Shown: in pieces, positions 44,474-53,209 of the stretch
Position numbering within the stretch: position 1 is the stretch's first letter
How the letters are laid out: each line of letters begins with the position of its first letter
Assembly: GCA_017936345.1 (NCBI GenBank)
Contig: JAGBFT010000070.1
Location: forward strand, 1-57,873
Direction: 5' to 3'
Source: Spirochaetaceae bacterium
GTDB taxonomy: Bacteria; Spirochaetota; Spirochaetia; Treponematales; Treponemataceae
Length of the DNA stretch: 57,873 nucleotides
Made by a program: the position numbers and the translations under genes
Notes under the pieces: generated by a model
Seen by the model: the letters and a program-made list of their open reading frames with translations, nothing else
Told to the model about the DNA's origin: nothing
The model's database searches: none

Positions 44474-45605
44474 ATGTTAGAAGATTTGAAAATGCCCATT
44501 ACCTCTTTAAAAGAGGATATTCTTAATGTCTGGGGGCGTCTTTGACGTACCTGCCATAGAAAAAGCAATAGCAGACAAAGAAAATCTATCCGGTGAGCCT
44601 GGTTTTTGGGACAATCCATCTAAAGCCGAAAAGGTGATGACAGAGATAAAGCAGCTAAGAAGCAGGATTGAGCCATGGAAGGATTTGATGGCTGCTGCAG
44701 ATGATATGGAAGCCCTTTATGAGCTGGGTGTAGAGACGGGGGATGCCTCTGTGGAAGAGGAGTTGAAGACTCTCTACGACCAGACCTTGGCCAATTTTGA
44801 AAAGCAAAGTATTTTAAACCTCTTGTCCGATGAGGTGGACAGAAACGGTGCCTTTCTTAGCATACATGCAGGGGCTGGTGGAACGGAGGCCTGTGACTGG
44901 GCTTCCATGTTGTACCGTATGTATTCACGGTGGGCAGAAAACAGAGGCTTTAAGGTTGAGACTGTGGATATGCTGGAAGCTGAAGGGGGGATTAAGTCCA
45001 TTACCCTGCAGGTTTCTGGGGACTATGCCTATGGTTACCTTAAGTGTGAGGCAGGCATCCACCGCTTGGTGCGAATTAGCCCCTTTGACTCTAATGCGCG
45101 CCGCCATACCTCCTTTACCTCCGTGTATGTGTTCCCCGTCCTGGATGACACCATTGAGGTTGAAATCCGTCCAGAGGATTTGCGGGTAGATACCTATCGT
45201 GCTGGCGGCGCTGGTGGGCAGCACGTTAATAAGACAGATTCTGCTGTCCGCTTTACCCATATTCCCACTGGTATTGTGGTTGCCTGCCAAACTGAGCGAA
45301 GCCAGCTGATGAATCGTGCCACCGCCATGAGCATGCTTAAGGCTCGACTATATGAGCATTATCGTCAGGAAAGGGAAAAGGAAAACGCAAAGTTTGCCGC
45401 TGAAAAAAAGGATATTTCTTGGGGCAACCAGATTCGCTCCTATGTGTTCCAGCCATATACCATGGTCAAGGATCATCGTACAAAGCATGAGTCAGGAAAT
45501 ATTCAGGCAGTAATGGATGGAGCACTTGACCCTTTCATTGAAGCCTATCTTACTGCTCGTTGGAAGGGGCAGCCCCTCTCTTCCGATGACGAGGATGATG
45601 TGTAA
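44474..45605 (+). CDS. prfB: Peptide chain release factor 2, programmed +1 frameshift
   Basis: RF2 terminates translation at UGA and UAA. The first 23 codons from ATG 44474 (AAGGGA upstream) end at CTT TGA C. A +1 shift at 44543 continues the protein to 45605, giving 376 residues, so the coding region is 44474-44542 joined to 44544-45605. The SPF codon-recognition motif (RISPFDSN) and the catalytic GGQ (AGGAGGQHVNKTDSAVR) are intact. The stop overlaps the next start (TAATG). A caller that ignores the shift would start wrongly at ATG 44526. Confidence 0.96.
44531..44546 (+). promoter_or_regulatory. RF2 autoregulatory frameshift site
   Basis: TGG GGG CGT CTT TGA C carries the internal Shine-Dalgarno-like GGGGG three bases before the slippery CTT and the in-frame TGA, the classical RF2 arrangement. 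Low RF2 stalls the ribosome at TGA and favours the +1 shift that makes more RF2. Confidence 0.93.
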
Positions 45606-47155
45606 TGTGGAAAAGGCTTGTTGTTTTTATTCTTATCACAAGCCTTTTTTCTACTTCTCTTTTTTGTGGAACCACTGCAATAGAGGCAGATTGGGTATTG
45701 GCTGCCCGTAGCTTTACCCTAAAGGATTCTTCCAGCAATGAGTCTGAAGGTCTAAAAAATATTACTTCTATTGTTCCCACATTAATACTGGAAAATCTAG
45801 CAGACTCTGGTGTACGGATTCTTTCTCCTGAAGAGATTTTGCAGAGAAAACTTGTGGTTTTATACAATGAAAAAACTACTTTGGGAAATACCTTGACCAC
45901 TGAAATCAAAGAAAGGGATAAACAATTATTTGTATCTTCATCAGAAAAGAGTTTTGAAAAAAATCTGAAGACCATGGAAGAAAAGATTTTGGAAACTCGC
46001 ACAAAGCTAGAAGAAAAGGAAGGGGAAATTGCAGGGATAAAGTCTCTTTTAGAAAACAGGAGTTTTGAGGATGTAGAAGAACAAAGGGAAAGAATTGTCC
46101 TATGGAATAATTCTTCTGACAGTCTTTTTTCATCCGATACGGTAAAAAAAGAAGACATAAATGGGCTTTTAACAGGAACTATTACCGCTTCTGGAAATTA
46201 TTTGGCGGTAACCGCAAGCCTTACCCTATATCCAGGTGAAATTCATGCCGTAGTTGTCCGCTCTTTAGCCTCCTTGGCAGATTTACCAAGTATGGCGCAA
46301 GAAATTGCCAATCAATTAAAACCTGTGTTGCAAAATAAAAAAATGGTACAGGTTGCCTTTGACATAAGACCTGTTGAGGCAAAAGCAAACGCCAAGGTTT
46401 ATGTAGACGGAGAAGTTTTTTCTCTTAGTCGTTTGGTTGACGAAGATATTTTGTTGGCCAGTGGCAGCCATTCCATAGAAGTTCAGTCCACAGGATTTAA
46501 GTCAAGAACCTTCACTGCTGACTTTTCTGATAGCGAAAAATTCCTGGCTACAGTAAATCTAGAGCCTGTTGAATATACTTCGGTTGTTGTTTCCTCTGAA
46601 AAACTTAGTGATAACCAGGTGTATATCAATGGAATTCCAGAAGGAACCTTGGGGCAGCAGATGGAACTTTCTACAGGTTTATCCTTTGGAACAATTTTTC
46701 CCACACCTCTTCCCAAAACTCCCGGGGAAATTGAAGGGGATGTTGCTGATGGGGAAAATGTTTCTGATGAGGACGAGGAGGATTCACAAAATCCGTACTA
46801 TTTTGTACTGGATATTCCTCAGGAAGAAAATTTACTGAATATAAATCTTAGATTAAAAAGAGATACGGCAGAAATTTCTACTCGCATTGAAAAAAGACGC
46901 AGGGCTATGTATAATTCCTATAGTGCCTTGCTCATTTCCTTGATTCCAAGTTTTGTTACCTACGGATTATATGTAAATGCCAATAATTCTTGGGCTCTTG
47001 GCCATAGTTCTAAGGATAGGGTTGATTTGTGGAAGACTATTTCTACTGGTTCCATGGTTCTTTCTGCTGGCTTGGGGGTAAACATGATAATCCAATTGGG
47101 CTTATTTATTGGGGCGGCAGATAGTGTCTTGCCAGAGAAAGGAAAAATAAAGTAG
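45605..47155 (+). CDS. PEGA-domain envelope protein
   Basis: Protein of 516 residues with a signal peptide (about 1-25, LVVFILITSLFSTSLF). Residues about 85-165 are charged and probably coiled coil. A beta-rich region follows, with two PEGA-like units (KVYVDGEVFSLSRLV, HSIEVQSTGFKSRTF, and VYINGIPEGTLG). A pair of hydrophobic segments closes the C-terminus. PEGA domains are common in spirochaetal surface and periplasmic proteins, with no known enzymatic role. Translationally coupled to prfB through TAATG. Confidence 0.75.
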   Translation: MWKRLVVFILITSLFSTSLFCGTTAIEADWVLAARSFTLKDSSSNESEGLKNITSIVPTLILENLADSGVRILSPEEILQRKLVVLYNEKTTLGNTLTTEIKERDKQLFVSSSEKSFEKNLKTMEEKILETRTKLEEKEGEIAGIKSLLENRSFEDVEEQRERIVLWNNSSDSLFSSDTVKKEDINGLLTGTITASGNYLAVTASLTLYPGEIHAVVVRSLASLADLPSMAQEIANQLKPVLQNKKMVQVAFDIRPVEAKANAKVYVDGEVFSLSRLVDEDILLASGSHSIEVQSTGFKSRTFTADFSDSEKFLATVNLEPVEYTSVVVSSEKLSDNQVYINGIPEGTLGQQMELSTGLSFGTIFPTPLPKTPGEIEGDVADGENVSDEDEEDSQNPYYFVLDIPQEENLLNINLRLKRDTAEISTRIEKRRRAMYNSYSALLISLIPSFVTYGLYVNANNSWALGHSSKDRVDLWKTISTGSMVLSAGLGVNMIIQLGLFIGAADSVLPEKGKIK

Positions 47156-47209
47156 GTGTTACAAAACTAGTTGTAGTCTTTTTTATATATGAATATCGCA
47201 GGAGTTGGT

Positions 47210-48088
47210 ATGGCAAGGATGAAATTTGCAAATAGATTGAAGAATTTTTTTGGAATCCATAAAAATCGGGATGATGCTTTTTTTGAAGAGCTTTCGGACT
47301 TGTTGATTGAGGGAGATTTGGGGGCTAAAACTGTCTTTGAGCTGGTGGATGAGCTGGAAAGAACCTGTAGTTCTCAGAAAATTGACGATGAAAAAGGAAT
47401 TCTACTTCAGCTTAAAGCCCGTCTTATGGATTTTGTTTCCGCCGTAAATCTGGAACCAGAGCCAGACAAGGTAAACATTTACATGGTTCTTGGAGTAAAT
47501 GGGGTAGGTAAAACTACCTCTGTGGCAAAGCTGGCAGGATTTTATCAAGACACAGGCAAGTACAATGTAGTAATGGCGGCTGCCGATACCTTCCGTGCGG
47601 CTGCCATTGAGCAATTGCAACTTCATGGAGAAAGACTTGGAGTGAGGGTGGTGGCGCACAAGCATGGAGCTGACCCTTCTGCCGTAGTATTCGATGGGGC
47701 AGAAGCCTTGGCAGCCCGTGGCGGCGGCATCCTTTTGGCTGACACAGCAGGCCGTCTTCATAACAAGGAAAACCTTGTGCGTGAGTTGCAAAAGATAGAC
47801 AGAATTGCCGCCTCAAAGGCTTCTGCTGGGTGTTATAAAAAACTCCTTGTAATAGATGCCACCACCGGACAAAATGGTTTGCGACAGGCTGAGGTGTTCC
47901 ATCAGGCTGTGGGCTTGGATGCCGTTATCCTTACCAAGTATGATTCTACTGCAAAGGGTGGAATTGCAGCCGCCATTGGCAAGGAATTTGGTATTCCTGT
48001 AGCCTTTATTTGCTTTGGGGAAGGGTATAAGGATATAAGGGCCTTTAATCCTGGTGAATATGTGGATGAATTCTTAGGGCTGGATTGA
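47210..48088 (+). CDS. ftsY: Signal recognition particle receptor FtsY
   Basis: SRP-receptor GTPase that targets membrane proteins to the Sec translocon; 292 residues. ATG 47210 has AGGAG five bases before it, better than the ATG at 47189. The NG domain is complete: a helical N part, the P-loop GVNGVGKTTSVAKLA, AAADTFRAAAIEQL, the DTAGRLHNK motif, and TKYDSTAKGG, with GEGYKDIRAF near the end. The acidic A domain of E. coli FtsY is absent, as in many bacteria. Overlaps the next gene as TGATG. Confidence 0.95.
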   Translation: MARMKFANRLKNFFGIHKNRDDAFFEELSDLLIEGDLGAKTVFELVDELERTCSSQKIDDEKGILLQLKARLMDFVSAVNLEPEPDKVNIYMVLGVNGVGKTTSVAKLAGFYQDTGKYNVVMAAADTFRAAAIEQLQLHGERLGVRVVAHKHGADPSAVVFDGAEALAARGGGILLADTAGRLHNKENLVRELQKIDRIAASKASAGCYKKLLVIDATTGQNGLRQAEVFHQAVGLDAVILTKYDSTAKGGIAAAIGKEFGIPVAFICFGEGYKDIRAFNPGEYVDEFLGLD

Positions 48089-49299
48089 TGGGAATTGGCT
48101 TGTTCCTTCGATTTCTTCTTGCTTCTTTAGCCATTCTTTTTCTTCCACTTCCCCTTGATGCAAGAGGAAGTAAGGATGAGCTTCCAGAAGAGGAAATTCC
48201 TGTAGAAAAACAATTGGAGGAAGCTCAAGGGCAGGATCCGGACTCTGGAACGGAGAGCTTGCAGGAGGAAGCCCCAGGGCAGAACCAAGACTCAGTAAAT
48301 GAAAGCCCGCAGGAAGGTGGCTCAGAATCAACCCAGAGCTTTGAGGGTGAAGGCTTGCAGGAGGAGGTTTCTGGGCAGGAGCAAGACTCAGAAAATGGTT
48401 TCCCTGAAAAAAGCGATGAGCCAGAGAAAGGGCCGCCTGTCCCGCAATTAATAAAGGATGGTCGGGGAAAGCCTCGTCTTCACCTTTACGATGAAGAAGA
48501 AACAGCAATTCTATCAACAAATTCCAGTCAAACCTTGGTTACAAGGGCTGATGGAAGCTTTACTCATATTCTCTATGATAACGAATATAGATTGCAGAGT
48601 CGCCTTGTTTGGCAAGAGGGTGATACAAGTATAGGCGATGAAAAGTCTTTTTTTACTCCTTCTGAAATAACCAGCCAAGAAGATTATTTTTACCACGATA
48701 ATTCTCGTAATCGCCAGAAAGTTGTCTTGACAGATTTTAAGGATACCACTCGTAGGGAAAGTTTTTATTCCTTGGAAGGACTTTTGGTAAGGGAAGAACT
48801 GTATCGCCATGTTCCTGACGAGGATACAGAAGATAAAACTAAAGAGAAAAAGGATGCTTCCAAGGAAGAAACAAAAAAAGCATCTGAAAGCGAAAATCTG
48901 GTATCAGGGGAAAACGGGGAGGCTGATGAAGAAGACTTGTCTCCAAAGGATGTTCCTCCTAATCCATGGGAGACTTTCCCCTCCCTAACCTTGGTTCAAG
49001 TGACAGAATATCAGTATAACCAAGATAAGTCCCTTACAGAAAAGAAAATTACGCAACACAGTGGAGATGGGGAATTTGTACAGAGAACAGTGTATCATAG
49101 TCCAGGAAACCTGCATGGAGGTTTTGATTATTTTGAAAATGAGCAGCTTTTAGTTTCCCGTAAGTATGAAGATGAAAGCCGATATACTGAGACACGGTAT
49201 TTTGATACTATGAGGGTGGAGGCCATGTATAGTGGTTCACGTTTACTCGCTGAAGTAGTGTATCTTGATGGCAAAGAGTTAAGGAGAACAGAGTTTTGA
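48088..49299 (+). CDS. Secreted protein with acidic Glu/Gln repeats
   Basis: Protein of 403 residues of unknown family. A signal peptide (about 1-24, LFLRFLLASLAILFLPLPL) is followed by a low-complexity acidic stretch (about 28-120). It has three degenerate copies of a unit like LQEEAPGQNQDSVNES. The rest is beta-rich with many Tyr and Arg (YDNEYRLQSRLVWQEGD, FSLEG-like turns), similar in style to Rhs/MORN-like repeat proteins but not assignable. A second acidic patch lies at about 245-295. The ATG overlaps the ftsY stop; the next gene starts inside its stop codon, so it belongs to the Lol operon by transcription. Confidence 0.65.
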   Translation: MGIGLFLRFLLASLAILFLPLPLDARGSKDELPEEEIPVEKQLEEAQGQDPDSGTESLQEEAPGQNQDSVNESPQEGGSESTQSFEGEGLQEEVSGQEQDSENGFPEKSDEPEKGPPVPQLIKDGRGKPRLHLYDEEETAILSTNSSQTLVTRADGSFTHILYDNEYRLQSRLVWQEGDTSIGDEKSFFTPSEITSQEDYFYHDNSRNRQKVVLTDFKDTTRRESFYSLEGLLVREELYRHVPDEDTEDKTKEKKDASKEETKKASESENLVSGENGEADEEDLSPKDVPPNPWETFPSLTLVQVTEYQYNQDKSLTEKKITQHSGDGEFVQRTVYHSPGNLHGGFDYFENEQLLVSRKYEDESRYTETRYFDTMRVEAMYSGSRLLAEVVYLDGKELRRTEF

Positions 49300-50576
49300 A
49301 GTGGATTTTTTTTGTTTCTCGTCGTTTTGCCAAGGTTGACAGGTCCGGTCGTTCGGCTGTAACGGGATTCCTTGCCTCATTAAGCATTTGTTTTGGAGTA
49401 ATGACCCTCATCGTTACCGTTTCCGTAATGAACGGCTTCCAGATGGGGTTTATCGACAGCATTATGGAAATAAGTTCTGCCCACATCCGTGTTACTGCGG
49501 AAGGGGACTTTGACCAGGATGCCTTTACTGATGAGTGTTATGCCCCAAATCTGGGAATTGTGGCAGTGGAGCCTATGTATGAAGCCCAAAGCCTTTTGGC
49601 CACCCCATCTGGTCGTCAAGCTGCTTCCCTCATTCGTGCTGTTTCTCCCGATATCATTTATAGTGACGCAGGTTTTGCCAGGGAGCTGCGGATGGTATCT
49701 GGGGAATTTGATTTATCCCGTCCAGGTTACATTGTTTTGGGAAGCCAGCTAGCCCATCAATTAGGGGCAAGGGTAGGAAGTACTGTAAATATGTTGGCCC
49801 TGTCTGGTGGTAGTGATGTAGATTTGATTTCTGACAATAGGGTTTTTGTGGTGTCGGGAATTTTTTCCTGTGGCTATGCTGAAATAAACAATAGCTTTTC
49901 CTTTATTTCCTTAGAAGCAGGGGAATTGTTTTTTGGACAGGATGCCACAAGGGTTTTTGCATTAAAACTAGAAGACTTTGAGAATGACATGCAGGTAATC
50001 CATCAATTGGAAAGGACCTTTCCTGGTCTTAAGACTGAGTCCTGGCGTAGCTACAATCGCTCCTTTTTTGGTGCCCTAAAGGTGGAAAAGAACCTGTTGA
50101 TGATGCTGGTGCTTTTGATTTTTGTGGTGGTGGGTGTAAATATTTTTAATGGAATGCGCCGTATGGTCTTTGAACGGAGAAGTGAAATAGCTGTTCTTTC
50201 TGCCCTGGGCGCAAGACAAAAAGATGTACAGCTCATCTTTATTCTCAGGGGGCTTCTCACAGGTCTTGGAGGAGCCATTCCTGGATTGATGTCAGGACTC
50301 TTGCTCTGTGTTCAAATGGATGTAGTTTTCGAGCTTATTTCAAAGCTTAGCTATTGGTTCCAATATCTTGTCACTATGGCAACAAACCCTGCCATGGCAA
50401 TTTATATTCGAGAAAATCCCATGTATCAAGTTTATGCTAGCATTCCTGCAAGAATATTACCAACAGAGATTACCTTGATCACTATATTCGGTGTTTTTTC
50501 TGCCCTGGCTGCCTCTTGGATTGCCAGCAGAAAGGTTCTCTCAATGACACTTTCGGAGGTGCTTCACTATGAGTGA
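49296..50576 (+). CDS. LolC/LolE-type lipoprotein-release permease (first copy)
   Basis: FtsX/MacB-family permease of 426 residues, with one N-terminal membrane segment, a large periplasmic domain and three C-terminal segments. Seen: ATGFLASLSICFGVMTLI-like first span, FNGMRRMVFERRSEIAVL and SALGARQKDVQLIFILRG, the usual signature before the last spans. It starts with TTG at 49296 after AAGGAG (nine bases), overlapping the previous stop. With the ATPase and second permease it extracts lipoproteins from the inner membrane for outer-membrane delivery. Confidence 0.88.
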   Translation: MKWIFFVSRRFAKVDRSGRSAVTGFLASLSICFGVMTLIVTVSVMNGFQMGFIDSIMEISSAHIRVTAEGDFDQDAFTDECYAPNLGIVAVEPMYEAQSLLATPSGRQAASLIRAVSPDIIYSDAGFARELRMVSGEFDLSRPGYIVLGSQLAHQLGARVGSTVNMLALSGGSDVDLISDNRVFVVSGIFSCGYAEINNSFSFISLEAGELFFGQDATRVFALKLEDFENDMQVIHQLERTFPGLKTESWRSYNRSFFGALKVEKNLLMMLVLLIFVVVGVNIFNGMRRMVFERRSEIAVLSALGARQKDVQLIFILRGLLTGLGGAIPGLMSGLLLCVQMDVVFELISKLSYWFQYLVTMATNPAMAIYIRENPMYQVYASIPARILPTEITLITIFGVFSALAASWIASRKVLSMTLSEVLHYE

Positions 50577-51258
50577 TACGATTATTCAGGTCAGTGGTTT
50601 AGAAAAAACCTATATCACTGGGATGGATAGATTAACCATCATCAAGTCCCTTGACTTAAATGTAGTTTCTGGTACCAAGGTTGTAGTTGTGGGAGAAAGC
50701 GGTAGTGGCAAAAGCACCTTGTTGAATATTCTTGGTGGCTTAGATACTCCCACCGCAGGTTCTGTGGTTGTAGGTCCCTACGCTATCCATAATTTGCCGG
50801 AAAATCAGCTGGCGGAGTACCGTTCTAAATTTTTAGGTTTGATTTTTCAATTCCACTATCTTCTGAAGGATTTCACTGCCTTGGAAAATGTTTATTTACC
50901 CGCCTATATGAGTGGAATGTCCCGCAAGGAAGCAGCACAAGCGGCTAGAACCCTCCTTGCAGATGTGGGCTTGGACCATAGAATTCATCATTTGCCATCT
51001 CAATTGTCAGGAGGGGAGAGACAACGAGTGGCGGTAGCTCGTTCCTTGATTCAAAATCCCCAGCTGGTCTTGGCGGACGAGCCTACGGGAAACTTAGACC
51101 CTGCTAATGCCCACCTGATTGGTGAGCTGCTGTTTTCTATGGTGGACAAGTATCATAAAACTCTCGTTCTTGTAACCCACGACAGGGACTTGGCTTCCAA
51201 GGGTGATAAGGTTTACACTATTACAAGGGGGCATTTAGCTCAGGTGGATTCGCAATGA
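50569..51258 (+). CDS. lolD: LolD-type ABC transporter ATPase
   Basis: ABC ATPase of 229 residues that powers the lipoprotein-release permeases. Walker A GESGSGKSTLLNILGGLD, signature LSGGERQRVAVARSL, Walker B LVLADEPTGNLD and H-loop LVTHDRDLA are all intact. Overlaps both neighbours by 4-8 bp, so the three Lol proteins are made together. Confidence 0.92.
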   Translation: MSDTIIQVSGLEKTYITGMDRLTIIKSLDLNVVSGTKVVVVGESGSGKSTLLNILGGLDTPTAGSVVVGPYAIHNLPENQLAEYRSKFLGLIFQFHYLLKDFTALENVYLPAYMSGMSRKEAAQAARTLLADVGLDHRIHHLPSQLSGGERQRVAVARSLIQNPQLVLADEPTGNLDPANAHLIGELLFSMVDKYHKTLVLVTHDRDLASKGDKVYTITRGHLAQVDSQ

Positions 51259-52679
51259 ATGTAAAGGCATCTATCCTCTACGCAACACGTATGCTCCTGT
51301 CTCCCTCACAAAAAAATGTATCTGGTGAAGGTACATCTGCTGGAAGGAGCATTATTGGCGCTGTACTATGTATAGCCCTAAGTTTGATTCCCTTGGTAGT
51401 GGTGCTTACCGTATCTGATGGCATGATAGAAGGAATAACCTCTCGCATTGTAGAGCTTTCTAGCTATCACATGCAGGTGACAATAGCAGGAACCCCTATA
51501 TCCCGTTTATCCTTGGAGGAAAGAGCCTCCTTCCAGCTGGGTCTGGATACAGCCCAAGGGGTAGAAGAGCTTGCCCTCCAGCTACAAGCTGTGCCTGGTG
51601 TGGTAGCAGCCTTTCCTGAACGGCAGGGGATTGGTTTGGCGGCAGGAGCAAGGGGAAGAACCGGTGCAACCATCCGTTCTGTTCCTCCTGAAATCTTTGC
51701 ACCATCTTCTAGCTTTGCCACTTTGTTCAAGGCAGAGGAAGGGACTATGAGCTTGTCATCTCCTCGCAGTGCATTGATTGGTAGGGGAGTTGCCCGGAAC
51801 CTGGATTTAAGTCCTGGCGACACCATTCGTGTAGTAACCATGAGGACGAGCCCCACCGGAAAGATAATTCCAAGGATTACTCCCTTTACTGTTGAAGGCA
51901 TAGTATCTTGTGGTTATCAGGAGCTGGATTCCCTGTGGGTCTTTATTCCCTTTGAGACTGGCTATACCCTGCTTGAAGGTTCCCTGTCCTCTGTTTTAGT
52001 GGGAATTCAAACAGAGGATGCCTTTGGAGATGATTTTTTGGAAACAGCTTGGTTGGTAGAAGAATCCCTGCCTTCCCAGTGTAGACTTAGATTGTGGAAT
52101 CAAATAAACACCGCTCAGTACGAGAATTTTTCCTCAACTCGCATTATGTTGATTTTCGTTATGTTTTTGATAGTGCTGGTCGCTTCTGTCAATGTTTCTT
52201 CTGCCCTGGTAATGCTGGCTATGGAAAGGCGGAGGGAAATTGCCATCCTTAAGAGTGTAGGGGCAAGTACTGGTGGCATTGTTAGCGCCTTTCTCCTTAC
52301 TGGTTTTTGTGCGGGTGCAGCCGGTGTGGCCTTGGGAATTCCTTTAGGGATTCTCTGTGCTGTAAATGTCAACAGAATTATTTCTGGAATAGAAGAAATC
52401 CTTAACATTTTTGTCCATTTCTGGTATAATCTATCCGGTATGTTTATGACTTTCTTGGATAAAATCATTTCCGATGGAAGTTATTCTACAACGAGAGACT
52501 TTGTGCCAGTACAACTACTGGATCCAGCCTTCTATCTGGAGGAAATTCCTATCGTTTTGCCTTGGGGAGGAATTTTTGCTATTGCTGCTGGAACCTTAGT
52601 CCTGTCTGTGGTGGTTTCTGTATTACCCAGTATTAAGGCTGGAAAGGAAAAACCTTTGGATACTTTGAGGAAATTTTAA
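51255..52679 (+). CDS. LolC/LolE-type lipoprotein-release permease (second copy)
   Basis: FtsX/MacB-family permease of 474 residues. It has an N-terminal span (SIIGAVLCIALSLIPLVVVL), a periplasmic domain of about 230 residues and three C-terminal spans. Signature: ALVMLAMERRREIAILKSVG. It differs clearly from the first permease, so the complex is probably a LolC/LolE heterodimer. A long extra-membrane insert near residues 395-420 before the last span is noticeable. It starts within the lolD stop (ATGA); the mcsA start follows two bases after its stop. Confidence 0.88.
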   Translation: MNVKASILYATRMLLSPSQKNVSGEGTSAGRSIIGAVLCIALSLIPLVVVLTVSDGMIEGITSRIVELSSYHMQVTIAGTPISRLSLEERASFQLGLDTAQGVEELALQLQAVPGVVAAFPERQGIGLAAGARGRTGATIRSVPPEIFAPSSSFATLFKAEEGTMSLSSPRSALIGRGVARNLDLSPGDTIRVVTMRTSPTGKIIPRITPFTVEGIVSCGYQELDSLWVFIPFETGYTLLEGSLSSVLVGIQTEDAFGDDFLETAWLVEESLPSQCRLRLWNQINTAQYENFSSTRIMLIFVMFLIVLVASVNVSSALVMLAMERRREIAILKSVGASTGGIVSAFLLTGFCAGAAGVALGIPLGILCAVNVNRIISGIEEILNIFVHFWYNLSGMFMTFLDKIISDGSYSTTRDFVPVQLLDPAFYLEEIPIVLPWGGIFAIAAGTLVLSVVVSVLPSIKAGKEKPLDTLRKF

Positions 52680-52681
52680 TT

Positions 52682-53209
52682 ATGGTTTGTGATATATGCG
52701 GTGTTCGTGATGCCATGATGGTGGTACAGCAGGTAAGTAATAGCGGTAAAAAAGAAATACATATTTGCTTTCAATGTGCTTCTCAAAGGGGACTCTCTGC
52801 CCACAATGGAAGAATTGAGATGTCCTTGGCTGGTCTTTTTGAATCTATAGCAAAGGCTCAAAAAAAACAGGTTGTTTGTCCCGTTTGTGGTGCAGGCAGT
52901 GAGAATTTGATGAGGAAACAACAGCTGGGCTGCCCAGAATGTTATAATATGTTTTCCCAGGAAATCAAAAATATTTTAACACAGCATGGTGTTACTGGAA
53001 CTTATACAGGCTCCATGCCTGATAGGCTTGCCAATTCCAATTCTGTATTGGTAAACAGAATGCAACTAAAAGAAAAGCTTGAGCAATCCGTGGCTCAAGA
53101 AGAGTACGAAAAGGCTGCTATGTATAGGGATCGCCTCAAGATGTTGGATAAAATTGCCGTTGGTGCTGAGGAGGCAGCTTCTCCGGTAAAAGGGGAATAC
53201 GGTCTATGA
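52682..53209 (+). CDS. mcsA: McsA-like zinc-finger protein with UVR motif
   Basis: Adaptor-type protein of 175 residues. Four CxxC pairs form two zinc sites (MVCDICGVRD, HICFQCASQRG, VVCPVCGAGS and GCPECYNMF). The C-terminal UvrB/UvrC motif is at about 122-157 (LKEKLEQSVAQEEYEKAAMY). In Firmicutes, McsA activates the arginine kinase McsB and helps ClpC. The gene follows the Lol genes by two bases and overlaps mcsB (ATGA). Confidence 0.88.
   Translation: MVCDICGVRDAMMVVQQVSNSGKKEIHICFQCASQRGLSAHNGRIEMSLAGLFESIAKAQKKQVVCPVCGAGSENLMRKQQLGCPECYNMFSQEIKNILTQHGVTGTYTGSMPDRLANSNSVLVNRMQLKEKLEQSVAQEEYEKAAMYRDRLKMLDKIAVGAEEAASPVKGEYGL

Noticed and set aside
48074-48520. Minus-strand open frame rich in Leu and Pro
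   Set aside because: It arises from reading the acidic repeats of the secreted protein on the opposite strand.
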